Shown: positions 37,157-45,337 of the stretch, piece after piece
How positions within the stretch are numbered: the stretch's first letter is position 1
Layout of the letters: every line of letters begins with the position of its first letter
Source of the DNA: Microbacterium phyllosphaerae
GTDB taxonomy: Bacteria; Actinomycetota; Actinomycetes; Actinomycetales; Microbacteriaceae
Direction: 5' to 3'
NCBI RefSeq assembly: GCF_017876435.1
Contig: NZ_JAGIOA010000001.1
Span: forward strand, 1,736,001 to 1,800,000
DNA length: 64,000 bases
Notes under the pieces: model-generated
Databases searched by the model: none
What the model was told of the DNA's origin: nothing
What the model saw: the letters and a program-made list of their open reading frames with translations, nothing else
Translations under genes and position numbers: made by a program

Positions 37157-37723
37157 ATGGAATGGCTCGTGCCGGTACTGATCGTCGTCGGTGTGATTCT
37201 GCTCATCGGAATCTACCTCTGGGCGACCTACAACTCGCTGGTGCAGCTGAACGTGCGCGTCGACGAGGCGTGGAGCGGCATCACCGTGCAGCTGAAGCGT
37301 CGAGCGGACCTGATACCGAATCTCATCGAGACGGTGAAGGGGTACGCCTCGCATGAGAAGGCGGTCTTCGAGAACGTCACCCGCGCGCGTGCGGAGACGC
37401 TGTCGGCCGGTGGCCCCGGTGAGGCGGGAATCGCAGAGGGACACCTGCAGCAGGCACTTCGCAGCCTCTTCGCGGTGGCGGAGGCGTATCCGCAGCTGCA
37501 GGCGAGCCAGAACTTCCTGCAGGTGCAGCAGGCTCTCGTCGACACCGAAGACAAGATCCAGGCGGCGCGACGGTTCTACAACGGCGGCGTCCGTGAGCTG
37601 AACACCAAGATCAAGGTCTTCCCGAACAATCTCTTCGCCAAGGGCCTCGGATTCACCGAGCGCGAGTTCTTCGAGGTCGCAGACAGCGGTGCGATCTCAG
37701 AACCACCACGCGTGCAGTTCTGA
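37157..37723 (+). CDS. LemA-family membrane protein
   Basis: A 188-aa protein with an N-terminal membrane helix (VPVLIVVGVILLIGIYLW) and a long four-helix LemA domain containing NVRVDEAWSGITVQLKRRADLIPNLIETVKGYA, the family hallmark. It ends in NNLFAKGLGF and FEVADS. LemA proteins have an outward N-terminus and a cytoplasmic domain. Function is poorly defined, and here no TPM-domain or protease partner gene is adjacent. A promoter TAGGAT lies near 37121. The gene is followed by a strong terminator. Confidence 0.92.
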   Translation: MEWLVPVLIVVGVILLIGIYLWATYNSLVQLNVRVDEAWSGITVQLKRRADLIPNLIETVKGYASHEKAVFENVTRARAETLSAGGPGEAGIAEGHLQQALRSLFAVAEAYPQLQASQNFLQVQQALVDTEDKIQAARRFYNGGVRELNTKIKVFPNNLFAKGLGFTEREFFEVADSGAISEPPRVQF

Positions 37724-37727
37724 CGTG

Positions 37728-37763
37728 AGAAGGCCCGATGCGCAGCAGCGCATCGGGCCTTCT
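37728..37763. terminator. Strong intrinsic terminator after lemA
   Basis: AGAAGGCCCGATGCGC pairs perfectly with GCGCATCGGGCCTTCT across a four-base loop, followed by TCTTGTG. It separates the convergent lemA and the minus-strand membrane protein gene. Confidence 0.9.
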
Positions 37764-37791
37764 TCTTGTGTGCACTCGGCCGACGAGAAGG

Positions 37792-38280
37792 TCACCACAC
37801 GTCGACATCGACCTCGGTGCCGTCGACGGTCACATCACCGCGAAGGCTCCACGACTCGGTGCGGTAGGTCTCGGTTCTCGCAGCTCCGTCCTGTCCCGTG
37901 CCCGATACCGTCGCGATGAGGATGCCGCCGTCGGCGACGAAACCGTCATCGGTGATCTCGAGCACAGGCAGACGGTCGATCCGGAAGCGGATGCCGTCGA
38001 CCGCGGCGAACTCCGTACCCCAGGGGATCCGGATGCCGCAGCCTTCGGGAACGGCGTCCGCATCGACCGTGCAGTCCTCGAGGTGCTCGTCGAGCTGCTG
38101 CTGCGCGCGGTCTCGCACCTCCGTCGTCGCCAGCGGCGTCGGGGACTGCGTGGCGTCGGGCCGAGGGTCCGTCTCGGTGGGAGCCGTCGCGCTCGCGGAC
38201 AGCCACAGCCAGGTCGCCACCGCGAGTACGACAAGGATCGCCGCGGTCACGGCGATCGACCACCCGAGGCGCCGATTCAT
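37792..38280 (-). CDS. Hypothetical membrane-anchored protein
   Basis: A 162-aa protein with an N-terminal membrane helix (WSIAVTAAILVVLAVATWLWL), a Thr/Pro-rich linker and an exported domain containing two cysteines (EDCTVDADAVPEGCG) that could form a disulfide. No domain was recognised. Its ATG overlaps the stop of the upstream YcaQ-family gene by four bases, so they are cotranscribed from the promoter near 39546. Confidence 0.7.
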   Translation of the reverse strand: MNRRLGWSIAVTAAILVVLAVATWLWLSASATAPTETDPRPDATQSPTPLATTEVRDRAQQQLDEHLEDCTVDADAVPEGCGIRIPWGTEFAAVDGIRFRIDRLPVLEITDDGFVADGGILIATVSGTGQDGAARTETYRTESWSLRGDVTVDGTEVDVDVW

Positions 38281-39539
38281 GCGACGGGCTCTCGGGCGTG
38301 GACGTGGCGGCTCACCGACGCGCCCGCGAGTCCCGAGAGCGCGGAGTGGAGCTCGTCGGATGCCGTGCCCCAGCCCGACACCGACACATGCTCGAGCCCT
38401 TGCCAGGAAGCCGCGAGCACCAGCTCCTGTGCGATCCGCTCGACGTCGTCGAAGGGCCGGGCCTGAGGCTCCCACCAGGCCGACTGCACCTGCAGCGTCG
38501 AGGTCGATCGGTCCGCCTTCAGGTCGACCCGCGCGACGATCCGATCACCGACGAGCACCGGAAGCGAGTAGTAGCCGTATCGCCGCTTCTCGGCGGGGAC
38601 GTAGATCTCGATGCGGTAGTCGAGATCGAACGCGCGCAGCGCCCTGTCGCGGAACCAGACGACCGGGTCGAAGGGAGTGAGCAGCGCAGCCGCGTCGACC
38701 CTGCGGGGGAGCACGGCCTCGCGGTGACGCCACACGGGGAGCGGGCGACCGCCGCGTTCCCACCCTTGCACGGCGACCGGGAGGAGTTCGCCGGTATCGA
38801 CGAGGTCTGAGATGGACTGCGACACCGCCGCGCGGTCGCGGATGCGATGGTAGTCGGCGAGGTCGGACTGCGTCGCGACGCCGGAAGACCGTGCGGCACG
38901 GCGAGTGAGCTCACGGATCGCCTCATCGCGGGGGACCTGCTGCGAGAGCACGGCCTCCGGGATGACCTGCTCGGCGAGGGCGTAGCTGCGCTCGAACCCC
39001 TTGCGGCCGCTGATGGCCACGTCGCCGGTGCGCCACAGGTGCTCGAGCGCGAGCTTCACGTCATCCCAGTCCCACCAGGTGCCGCGTTCCCGCGGAGCAT
39101 CGGCTCGGAGGTCCGCGGGGCGCAGCGGTCCGCGTTCCCGAAGCTCGTCCTTCACCCACCGCAGCGTGCGGGCGTTGCTGCTCATCCAGGAGTCCGGCCC
39201 CGCCCACCGGGCACGGAAGTCGTCCATACGGAACCGCCAGAGGGGCCAGTCCTCGATCGGTATGAACGTCGCCTCGTGAGCCATGTACTCGACGTAATGG
39301 GTCGTGCGCGAGTGGAAGACCCGATCGAGCAGCGCGGGATCGTATGACCCCAGGCGGGAGAACAGCGGCAGGTAGTGCGAGCGGGCGAACACGTTGACCG
39401 AGTCGATCTGCAGCACACCGAGCCTGTCCATCACACGATGCACGTGCCGTGCGGTCACGGAGCTCGGGCGGGCGCGAGTGAAGCCCTGTGCGGCCAGCGC
39501 GATTCGACGCGCCTGGGCGGAGCTGAGGGTGTCGGTCAC
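38277..39539 (-). CDS. Winged-helix HTH_42 protein, YcaQ/AlkX-family DNA glycosylase-like
   Basis: The 420-aa protein belongs to the HTH_42/YcaQ superfamily, whose studied members unhook DNA interstrand crosslinks or bulky adducts. Signatures are RLGVLQIDSVNVFARSHYLPLFSRLG near the N-terminus, MAHEATFIPIEDWPLWRFRM in the middle, and the catalytic QxQ motif as QVQ in TLQVQSAWWEP near the C-terminus. The GTG at 39539 was chosen because TACGCT lies six bases upstream on its strand (leaderless). The longer open frame adds about 15 residues without a ribosome-binding site. Confidence 0.85.
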   Translation of the reverse strand: MTDTLSSAQARRIALAAQGFTRARPSSVTARHVHRVMDRLGVLQIDSVNVFARSHYLPLFSRLGSYDPALLDRVFHSRTTHYVEYMAHEATFIPIEDWPLWRFRMDDFRARWAGPDSWMSSNARTLRWVKDELRERGPLRPADLRADAPRERGTWWDWDDVKLALEHLWRTGDVAISGRKGFERSYALAEQVIPEAVLSQQVPRDEAIRELTRRAARSSGVATQSDLADYHRIRDRAAVSQSISDLVDTGELLPVAVQGWERGGRPLPVWRHREAVLPRRVDAAALLTPFDPVVWFRDRALRAFDLDYRIEIYVPAEKRRYGYYSLPVLVGDRIVARVDLKADRSTSTLQVQSAWWEPQARPFDDVERIAQELVLAASWQGLEHVSVSGWGTASDELHSALSGLAGASVSRHVHAREPVA

Positions 39540-39616
39540 GTCGTCAGCGTATCGCCGGTGACGGACATCGACGCCCGCCGTCATGGCGTCCGACGGCAGC
39601 GCCGTAGACTTGGGCG

Positions 39617-40813
39617 ATGAGCGAAGAGCAGCGTCCGAGGCTGAGGGATCTCTTCCGTCCGCGCCCGGAGGTGACGGATCGCACCGTGACCACGGAGGCC
39701 GACCAGGCAGTGCCCGTCGGGTTGCGTGTCACCGCGGCCTACGCCTGGCGCGTGCTGCTGATCGCCGCGGTCGTGGCCGGCTTCATCTGGCTCGTCATCG
39801 AACTCAAGCTGCTCGTGATCCCGCTGATGGTCGGCATCCTCATCACCGCACTGCTCTGGCCGGGCTTCCAATGGATGCTGCGGCATCGGTTCCCGCGATG
39901 GCTGGCCGTCGCCCTCTCGATCATCGGCACGCTCGCGATCGTCTCCCTGCTCATGTGGCTCGTGATCTGGCAGGTCCGCGCACAGCTGCCCGATGTGCAG
40001 GAGCGAAGCTCTCAGGCCATCGCGGAGTTCCGCACGTTCCTCCTCGACGGACCGCTGCACCTCAGCGAGTCGCAGATCCAGGGTTACATCGACCAGGGCC
40101 TCCAGATCATCAACGAGCAGACGCAGGCGCTGCTGAACGGCGCCCTCGCGGTCGGCACCACCGCCGCGCACGTGGTGACGGGGGCAGTGCTCTCGCTCTT
40201 CATCCTCATCTGCCTGTTGGCCGACGGCCGGGGCATCTGGAAGTGGACCCTGCGTCTCTTCCCGCGGGCCGCTCGCCCTGCCGCTGACGCGGCCGCCAGC
40301 AACGGCTTCGCCACCATCGTCAACTACGCCCGCACACAGCTGCTCGTCGCGGCGATCGACGCCGTCGGCATCGGAGTCGGCGCCGCCCTGCTCGGCGTCC
40401 CGTTGGCCATCCCCGTCGCGGTGCTCGTGTTCCTCGGCTCTTTCATCCCGATCGTCGGTGCCGTCGTCACCGGTGCGATCGCGGTGCTGCTCGCCCTCGT
40501 CTACAACGGCCCCTGGATCGCGCTCGCGATGCTGGCGGTGGTGCTCGGTGTGCAGCAGCTCGAGGGCCACATCCTGCAGCCGATCCTGATGGGCTCGGCC
40601 GTGAAGGTGCATCCGCTCGCCGTCGTCCTCGTCGTCGCCGGCGGCTCGATGGTCGGCGGGATCCCGGGTGCGCTGTTCGCCGTGCCGCTCGCGGCATTCG
40701 TGAACGTCGCGGCGGTCACCGTCAGCACCGGCTCCTGGCGCACCGGCGATCAACCCGACGCAGACCTTATCTGGAGTACAGTTCCGCGCGAGCGGACACG
40801 GAGGAATCGATGA
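39617..40813 (+). CDS. AI-2E family transporter
   Basis: This 398-aa polytopic protein has a helix pair at the N-terminus (VLLIAAVVAGFIWLVIELK), a coiled region in the middle, and the conserved C-terminal block FLGSFIPIVGAVVTGAIAVL followed by QQLEGHILQPILMGSAVKVHPLAV. The family was named for autoinducer-2 export, but many members have other or unknown cargo. TAGACT lies six bases before the ATG (leaderless). The stop overlaps ilvA by four bases. Confidence 0.9.
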   Translation: MSEEQRPRLRDLFRPRPEVTDRTVTTEADQAVPVGLRVTAAYAWRVLLIAAVVAGFIWLVIELKLLVIPLMVGILITALLWPGFQWMLRHRFPRWLAVALSIIGTLAIVSLLMWLVIWQVRAQLPDVQERSSQAIAEFRTFLLDGPLHLSESQIQGYIDQGLQIINEQTQALLNGALAVGTTAAHVVTGAVLSLFILICLLADGRGIWKWTLRLFPRAARPAADAAASNGFATIVNYARTQLLVAAIDAVGIGVGAALLGVPLAIPVAVLVFLGSFIPIVGAVVTGAIAVLLALVYNGPWIALAMLAVVLGVQQLEGHILQPILMGSAVKVHPLAVVLVVAGGSMVGGIPGALFAVPLAAFVNVAAVTVSTGSWRTGDQPDADLIWSTVPRERTRRNR

Positions 40814-42039
40814 GCGCAGTCCCCAGCCTGACCGAATTCGAGAGCGCTGCTCAGAGTCTGGCTGAGGTGATCACGCACACGCCGACCCTTCCGTCTCGGG
40901 CCCTGTCCGACATCCTCGGCGCACCGGTGCTGCTCAAGATGGAGAACCTGCAGCGCACAGGCTCGTTCAAGATCCGAGGCGCGGCGTATCGCCTCTCGCA
41001 GCTGAGCACCGAAGAACGCGCGCGCGGCGTGGTCGCCGCCTCTGCCGGGAACCACGCCCAGGGCGTCGCCCTCGCGGCGCAGGCCCTCGGCATCCCGGCG
41101 ACCATCTTCGTGCCGCTGGGGATCCCGGTGCCCAAGCTGCTGGCGACGAGGAGCTACGGCGCCGAGGTCGTGCTCGAGGGCGAGACCGTGGCCACTTCGC
41201 TGCGGTTGGCCGCCGAGTTCGCCGAGCGCACGGGAGCCGTGATCATCCATCCGTTCGACCACCGTGATGTCGTCATCGGTCAGGGCACGCTCGGTCTCGA
41301 GCTGCTCGAGGACGCGCCGGACGTCGACACGATCGTGATCGGGATCGGTGGCGGAGGCCTCATCGCCGGCGTCGCAGCGGCGGTGAAGGCCAAGGCCGCA
41401 GAGCTCGGACGCACCGTCCGCATCATCGGCGTCCAGGCCGAGAACGCCGCGGCGATGCCGCCGTCCCTCGAAGCCGGCCATCCCGTCGACATCGAGACGA
41501 AGCCGACGATCGCCGACGGCATCCTGGTCGCGCGACCGGGCGCCATCCCGTTCGAGATCATCAAGGACCTCGTCGACGAGGTCGTCACGGTCACGGATGA
41601 CGACCTGGCTCGCGCCATCCTCGTGCTGCTCGAGCAGTCCAAGGTGATCGCGGAGCCCGCCGGCGCGGTGGGAGTCGCGGCGATCCTCGCGGGCAAGGTG
41701 AAGGCGAGCGGCACGACGATGGCGGTGGTCTCCGGCGGGAACATCGATCCGCTGCTGCTGCAGCGCGTCGTCTCGCACGGCCTCGCAGCCTCCGGCAGAT
41801 ATCTCACGATCCGTATCCCGCTGCCCGACCGCCCCGGTCAGCTCGCGCGTGTGTCCGAGCTCATCGCCGAGGCGGGCGCCAACGTGATCGAGGCGATGCA
41901 CACCCGCCACGGCCACGGACTGCAGATCAGCGAGGTATTCCTCGAGCTCAGCGTCGAGACGCGCGGTGCCGAGCACTCCGAGCACACCCTCGACACTCTG
42001 CGCCGAGCCGGGTTCGCCCCGATCGTGGTCCCGGATTGA
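40810..42039 (+). CDS. ilvA: Threonine ammonia-lyase
   Basis: This enzyme deaminates threonine to 2-oxobutanoate for isoleucine synthesis or threonine breakdown. The 409-aa fold-type II PLP protein has the lysine motif TGSFKIRGAAYR, ASAGNHAQGVALAA, IGIGGGGLIAGVAAAVK, and VVSGGNIDPLLLQR. A C-terminal ACT-like domain (IPLPDRPGQLARVSELIAEAGANVIE) suggests allosteric control. Translationally coupled to the transporter upstream. A strong terminator follows. Confidence 0.93.
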   Translation: MSAVPSLTEFESAAQSLAEVITHTPTLPSRALSDILGAPVLLKMENLQRTGSFKIRGAAYRLSQLSTEERARGVVAASAGNHAQGVALAAQALGIPATIFVPLGIPVPKLLATRSYGAEVVLEGETVATSLRLAAEFAERTGAVIIHPFDHRDVVIGQGTLGLELLEDAPDVDTIVIGIGGGGLIAGVAAAVKAKAAELGRTVRIIGVQAENAAAMPPSLEAGHPVDIETKPTIADGILVARPGAIPFEIIKDLVDEVVTVTDDDLARAILVLLEQSKVIAEPAGAVGVAAILAGKVKASGTTMAVVSGGNIDPLLLQRVVSHGLAASGRYLTIRIPLPDRPGQLARVSELIAEAGANVIEAMHTRHGHGLQISEVFLELSVETRGAEHSEHTLDTLRRAGFAPIVVPD

Positions 42040-42049
42040 CGGCATGAGC

Positions 42050-42091
42050 AGACGAAGAAGCCCCGTCCGTCCGGACGGGGCTTCTTCGTCT
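42050..42091. terminator. Strong bidirectional terminator (ilvA / greA)
   Basis: A perfect 20-bp stem (arms 42050-42069 and 42072-42091) encloses only two unpaired bases, so the innermost pairs must open to form the loop. It serves the convergent ilvA and greA genes. Confidence 0.92.
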
Positions 42092-42117
42092 GGCGGGCGC
42101 GATCGCCCGGACCGGGT

Positions 42118-42609
42118 TCAGCCGGTGTAGGTCTCGACGTTGACGATCTCGACGGCGATGGAGCGACCGTTCGGGGCCTCGTACGACGACTTCTCGCCGA
42201 CCTTGAGACCGAGGATCGCCTGGCCGAGCGGGCTGGCTTCGCTGTAGACATCGAGGTCGCTGCCACCGGAGGCGATCTCCCGGCTGCCGAGGAGGAAGAC
42301 CTCTTCGCCGCCGGCGACCACAGCGGTGACGACGGTGCCGGGTTCGACGATCCCGCGGCTCGCGGGGGCTTCGCCGACCTTGGCCGTCTTGAGAAGGCCT
42401 TCCAGGGTGCGGATGCGGGCCTCCTGCTTGCCCTGCTCGTCCTTGGCGGCGTGGTAGCCGCCGTTCTCCTTGAGGTCACCCTCTTCGCGGGCCGCTTCGA
42501 TGCGCTTGGCGATCTCGTCGCGTCCTGTCGTGGACAGGTGTTCCAGCTCGGCGACGAGCCGGTCGTATGCTTCCTGCGTGAGGAAGGGAACCTGAGCGTC
42601 AGTAGACAT
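42118..42609 (-). CDS. greA: Transcription elongation factor GreA
   Basis: GreA rescues backtracked RNA polymerase by stimulating transcript cleavage. The 163-aa protein has the N-terminal coiled coil (QEAYDRLVAELEHL, IAKRIEAAREEGDLKENGGYHAAKDEQ, with the acidic tip residues) and the C-terminal domain with SPLGQAILGLKVGEKSSYEAPNGR. The ATG has GAAGGAG seven bases upstream. A terminator separates it from the upstream DUF4307 gene. This gene order is conserved in mycobacteria. Confidence 0.96.
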   Translation of the reverse strand: MSTDAQVPFLTQEAYDRLVAELEHLSTTGRDEIAKRIEAAREEGDLKENGGYHAAKDEQGKQEARIRTLEGLLKTAKVGEAPASRGIVEPGTVVTAVVAGGEEVFLLGSREIASGGSDLDVYSEASPLGQAILGLKVGEKSSYEAPNGRSIAVEIVNVETYTG

Positions 42610-42659
42610 GACGAAGCTCCTTCGGTAGGTACCCGCTGACGATCCGCGGGGGATATGCC

Positions 42660-42693
42660 AAGACGCCCCGGCAGGTTGCCAGGGCGTCGTCTT
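42660..42693 (-). terminator. Terminator between DUF4307 gene and greA
   Basis: GACGCCC and GGGCGTC form a stem with A/T-rich flanks (AAGACGCCC ... GGGCGTCGTCTT), placed just after the DUF4307 stop and before the greA leader. Confidence 0.72.
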
Positions 42694-42705
42694 GCTGCGA
42701 CGAGT

Positions 42706-43092
42706 CTAGGCGACCCAGCAGCTGTTCACCAAACCTGTGGTCGCTGCCGAGACCGTGGGGACGGTCGCCGACAGGGCCTGGGAATGCGTCTCTCCGCCGG
42801 GGATCTCGACGACCTTCCATCCGACCACGCCGAACTCCTCATCGAGGGCTTCGACGATGCACGCCACGTCCTTGCCCTGCACTCCGGTGATCTGGAACCT
42901 CACGTTCACGGTGTGCTCGTCGACCAGATCGAAACCGAGATCGTCGGCATCGACCGCGTTCATCTGCGTGGTCACGGTCATCCAGCCGAAGGCACCGACG
43001 ATCAGCACCGCGATCGCGATCAGGACGATCCAGGGCCCCCGTCGTCTGCGGGTGCGGCCGTAGCGGTCGTCGAGCTGTTCTGCGGTTGTCAC
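42706..43092 (-). CDS. DUF4307 membrane-anchored protein
   Basis: This 128-aa protein has a short cytoplasmic N-terminus (LDDRYGRTRRRRGP), one membrane helix (WIVLIAIAVLIVGAFGWMT) and a beta-rich exported domain with two cysteines (VACIVEALDEEFGVVGW and VNSCWVA). The DUF4307 family is actinobacterial and usually sits beside greA and the mycothiol S-conjugate amidase gene mca. No mca is seen here. Function unknown. Start GTG, without a strong ribosome-binding site. Confidence 0.88.
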   Translation of the reverse strand: MTTAEQLDDRYGRTRRRRGPWIVLIAIAVLIVGAFGWMTVTTQMNAVDADDLGFDLVDEHTVNVRFQITGVQGKDVACIVEALDEEFGVVGWKVVEIPGGETHSQALSATVPTVSAATTGLVNSCWVA

Positions 43093-43161
43093 GGGGTGGG
43101 TCTTCCGGTCGTTAGGCTGGTAACTCCAGGTTATGCGACCTGCGCATGAAAGGCCGACTCC

Positions 43162-43488
43162 GTGCTTGCTCTGACCGAGACCCCGATGCCGACTCCCACG
43201 ATGACGGTGGACCCTCAGCTGGTCACGCCCGGCTTCGTCGGCTTCGCCGCCGTGGTGATCATCCTCGTCGCCGTGATCCTGCTGATCCTCGACATGAACC
43301 GGCGGATCCGTCGTGTCCGCTATCGCGAAGAGGTCAGAGAAGAGCTCGACGCGGAAGAGGCCGCCCGCGCCGCGGAAGAGGCCGCCCGCGCCGCGGAAGA
43401 GGCCGCCCGCGCCGCGGACGAGGCGACGGAGACCGACGCCGATCTGCCTGTCGTCCGCGAGGGCGACGACGACCCGGACAAGCGCTGA
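43162..43488 (+). CDS. Small membrane protein with heptad-repeat tail
   Basis: The 108-aa product has one membrane helix (FVGFAAVVIILVAVILLILDM), a basic juxtamembrane segment (NRRIRRVRYREE), then an acidic/alanine coiled coil made of the heptad EEAARAA repeated three times, and an acidic tail. The GTG start has GAAAGG eight bases upstream. The heptads are encoded by a perfect 21-base tandem repeat. Function is unknown. The topology suggests a short cytoplasmic coiled coil tethered to the membrane. It takes the place where mca often lies in related genomes. Confidence 0.75.
   Translation: MLALTETPMPTPTMTVDPQLVTPGFVGFAAVVIILVAVILLILDMNRRIRRVRYREEVREELDAEEAARAAEEAARAAEEAARAADEATETDADLPVVREGDDDPDKR
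43351..43413 (+). repeat. 21-base coding tandem repeat, three perfect copies
   Basis: The 21-base unit beginning GCGGAAGAGG is repeated exactly three times, with a partial fourth copy, encoding heptads of a predicted coiled coil. The lack of synonymous differences indicates recent duplication. Confidence 0.95.
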
Positions 43489-43504
43489 TCACACGCTGAG
43501 CCGA

Positions 43505-44233
43505 TCAGGCTCCGAGCGACGGTGACAGGGGTGCCAGAGCGATCAGCAGGCACGCCGTCCAGTGGCACAGGAATGCCAGCACCGTGCACACGTGGAAGAT
43601 CTCGTGGAAGCCGAAGTGCCCGGGCCACGGGTTGGGCTTCTTGATCGCATAGACGACGGCTCCGCCCGTGTACAGCAGGCCGCCGACGATCACCAGGACC
43701 ATCATCGCCGCGTTCGCGACGAGCAGGTCGGCCATGTACATCACGGCCGCCCAGCCGAGCACCAGGTACAGCGCGACGTAGAGCCAGCGCGGAGCGTTGA
43801 TCCAGAAGACGCGGAACAGGATGCCGAGCAGCGCGCCGCTCCAGACCAGTACGAGGAGCAGTGCTCCCTTGCCTGGTGGCAGTGCGAGCACGGCCAGAGG
43901 CGTGTACGTGCCGGCGATGAGTAGCAGGATGTTCGCGTGGTCGATCCGCTTGAGGACGACCTTGACCTTCGGGCTCCAGTCGAAGCGGTGGTAGAGCGCC
44001 GAGTTGCCGAACAGCAGAAGCGACGTCGCCATGAAGACGGCGGCGGCCCACTTGGCCGCTCCGCCCTGCGCGACGATGATGAGGACGACTCCGGCGATGA
44101 TCGCGATCGGGAAGGTCGCGGCGTGGATCCAGCCCCGCCAGGTGGGTCTGATCTCGACAGCCGCGTCGTGCGCCGCCTCCTCGAGGAGAGGGAGCTGGGG
44201 GACGTCGGGTGCGGTGGAGTCGGGTGTGCTCAC
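43505..44233 (-). CDS. Hemolysin III / PAQR-family membrane protein
   Basis: This 242-aa seven-helix protein has the PAQR motifs: SALYHRFDWSPKVKVVLKRIDHANI (S-x-x-x-H and D), and the C-terminal histidines in HFGFHEIFHVCTVLAFLCHW, which form a metal site like that of adiponectin-receptor hydrolases. Its physiological role in bacteria is unclear, with links to lipid homeostasis. TAGAGT lies six bases before the GTG on its strand (leaderless). It is divergent from the cis-prenyltransferase, as in mycobacteria. Confidence 0.92.
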   Translation of the reverse strand: MSTPDSTAPDVPQLPLLEEAAHDAAVEIRPTWRGWIHAATFPIAIIAGVVLIIVAQGGAAKWAAAVFMATSLLLFGNSALYHRFDWSPKVKVVLKRIDHANILLLIAGTYTPLAVLALPPGKGALLLVLVWSGALLGILFRVFWINAPRWLYVALYLVLGWAAVMYMADLLVANAAMMVLVIVGGLLYTGGAVVYAIKKPNPWPGHFGFHEIFHVCTVLAFLCHWTACLLIALAPLSPSLGA

Positions 44234-44327
44234 GCCCTCACTCTAGGCGGCGGGCCATGCCGCCCGGCGTACATATCCTGAGCGTCAGCCCCCTGTCGCC
44301 CGGGCCCGGGCACGATAGCGTAGGGAG

Positions 44328-45110
44328 GTGATGTCACGTGAAGGTCAGGGGCGGGGGCCGCTGTACCGTCTCTACACCAACAGGCTCCGCCGCCACCTCG
44401 ATCCGGCGTCCGTGCCGCACCACGTCGCGATGATGATCGACGGCAACAGGCGGTGGGCGCGCCAGCTCGGGTACGCGACTCCGGCCGAGGGGCATCGGGC
44501 CGGTGCCGCCAAGATGCGGGAGTTCCTCGGATGGTGTGATGAGCTCGGCATCCGCGTCGTGTCTCTGTACCTGCTGTCGAGTGACAATCTGCTCAAGCGC
44601 GACTCGGCCGAGCTGGCCGATCTCATCGAGATCATCGCCGAGCTCGCCGAGGCCCTGTCGCAGGAGCCGAACTGGCGCGTCAAGCACGTGGGGCGATCCG
44701 ACATCCTGCCCCCGGAACTCGCCAGGGTCCTCGACGACGCGCAGGAGCGTACGCGCGATCACACCGGACTCCATGTGAACCTCGCGGTCGGATACGGCGG
44801 ACGCAACGAGATCGTCGACGCGGTGCGCAGCATCGTGACCGCGCACCAGGCATCGGGTGGAACGATCGAGGATCTCGCCGCACACCTCACGCCCGAGATG
44901 ATCGGTGAGCACCTGTACACCGGTGGGCAGCCGGATCCCGACCTCGTGATCCGCACGAGTGGGGAACAGCGGCTGAGCGACTTCCTGCTCTGGCAGAGCG
45001 CGCACAGCGAGTTCTACTTCGTGGAGGCGCTCGGTCCGGATCTCCGGCAGGTCGACTTCCTGCGAGCGATCCGCGACTTCGCCGACCGCGATCGGCGCTT
45101 CGGGCGCTGA
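44328..45110 (+). CDS. cis-Prenyltransferase (isoprenyl diphosphate synthase, UppS family)
   Basis: This enzyme condenses isopentenyl diphosphate onto an allylic primer in cis, making a polyprenyl carrier or its precursor. The 260-aa protein has MIDGNRRWARQLG (catalytic Asp; Arg in place of the usual Gly after Asn), GHRAGAAKMREFLGWC, LYLLSSDNLLKR and DLVIRTSGEQRLSDFLLWQSAHSEFYF. The neighbour hemolysin III and the NRRWAR motif match the mycobacterial short-chain Z-farnesyl diphosphate synthase Rv1086, so product length may be short. GTG 44328 has TAGCGT six bases upstream. ATG at 44331 is an alternative start. Confidence 0.92.
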   Translation: MMSREGQGRGPLYRLYTNRLRRHLDPASVPHHVAMMIDGNRRWARQLGYATPAEGHRAGAAKMREFLGWCDELGIRVVSLYLLSSDNLLKRDSAELADLIEIIAELAEALSQEPNWRVKHVGRSDILPPELARVLDDAQERTRDHTGLHVNLAVGYGGRNEIVDAVRSIVTAHQASGGTIEDLAAHLTPEMIGEHLYTGGQPDPDLVIRTSGEQRLSDFLLWQSAHSEFYFVEALGPDLRQVDFLRAIRDFADRDRRFGR

Positions 45111-45237
45111 TCCGACGTGGTCTGCACAGCCGGCGACTCTCGCGGCAGCATGGCCACGAGCCGTTAATCAACACGTAACGAAGTGATGGCGTGTCGAGCC
45201 ACGTCAATGTCGGCACCTGGTCGTAGCTTCTAGTCAT

Positions 45238-45252
45238 CGGGCAAGGTGCCCG
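45238..45252. repeat. Short hairpin upstream of the PIN-PhoH gene
   Basis: CGGGCA-agg-TGCCCG forms a perfect six-base stem, and GGGTC/GACCC can pair a little downstream. This is possible 5' leader structure. The 227-base gap upstream of phoH otherwise shows no gene. Confidence 0.4.
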
Positions 45253-45337
45253 TCGGGTCGGCCTCAGGTTGACGACTCGTGACCCCCTGGTCGACTCGTT
45301 CGAACAACCGGGATTCTCCCCGGGTCGGGAGTGGGTC

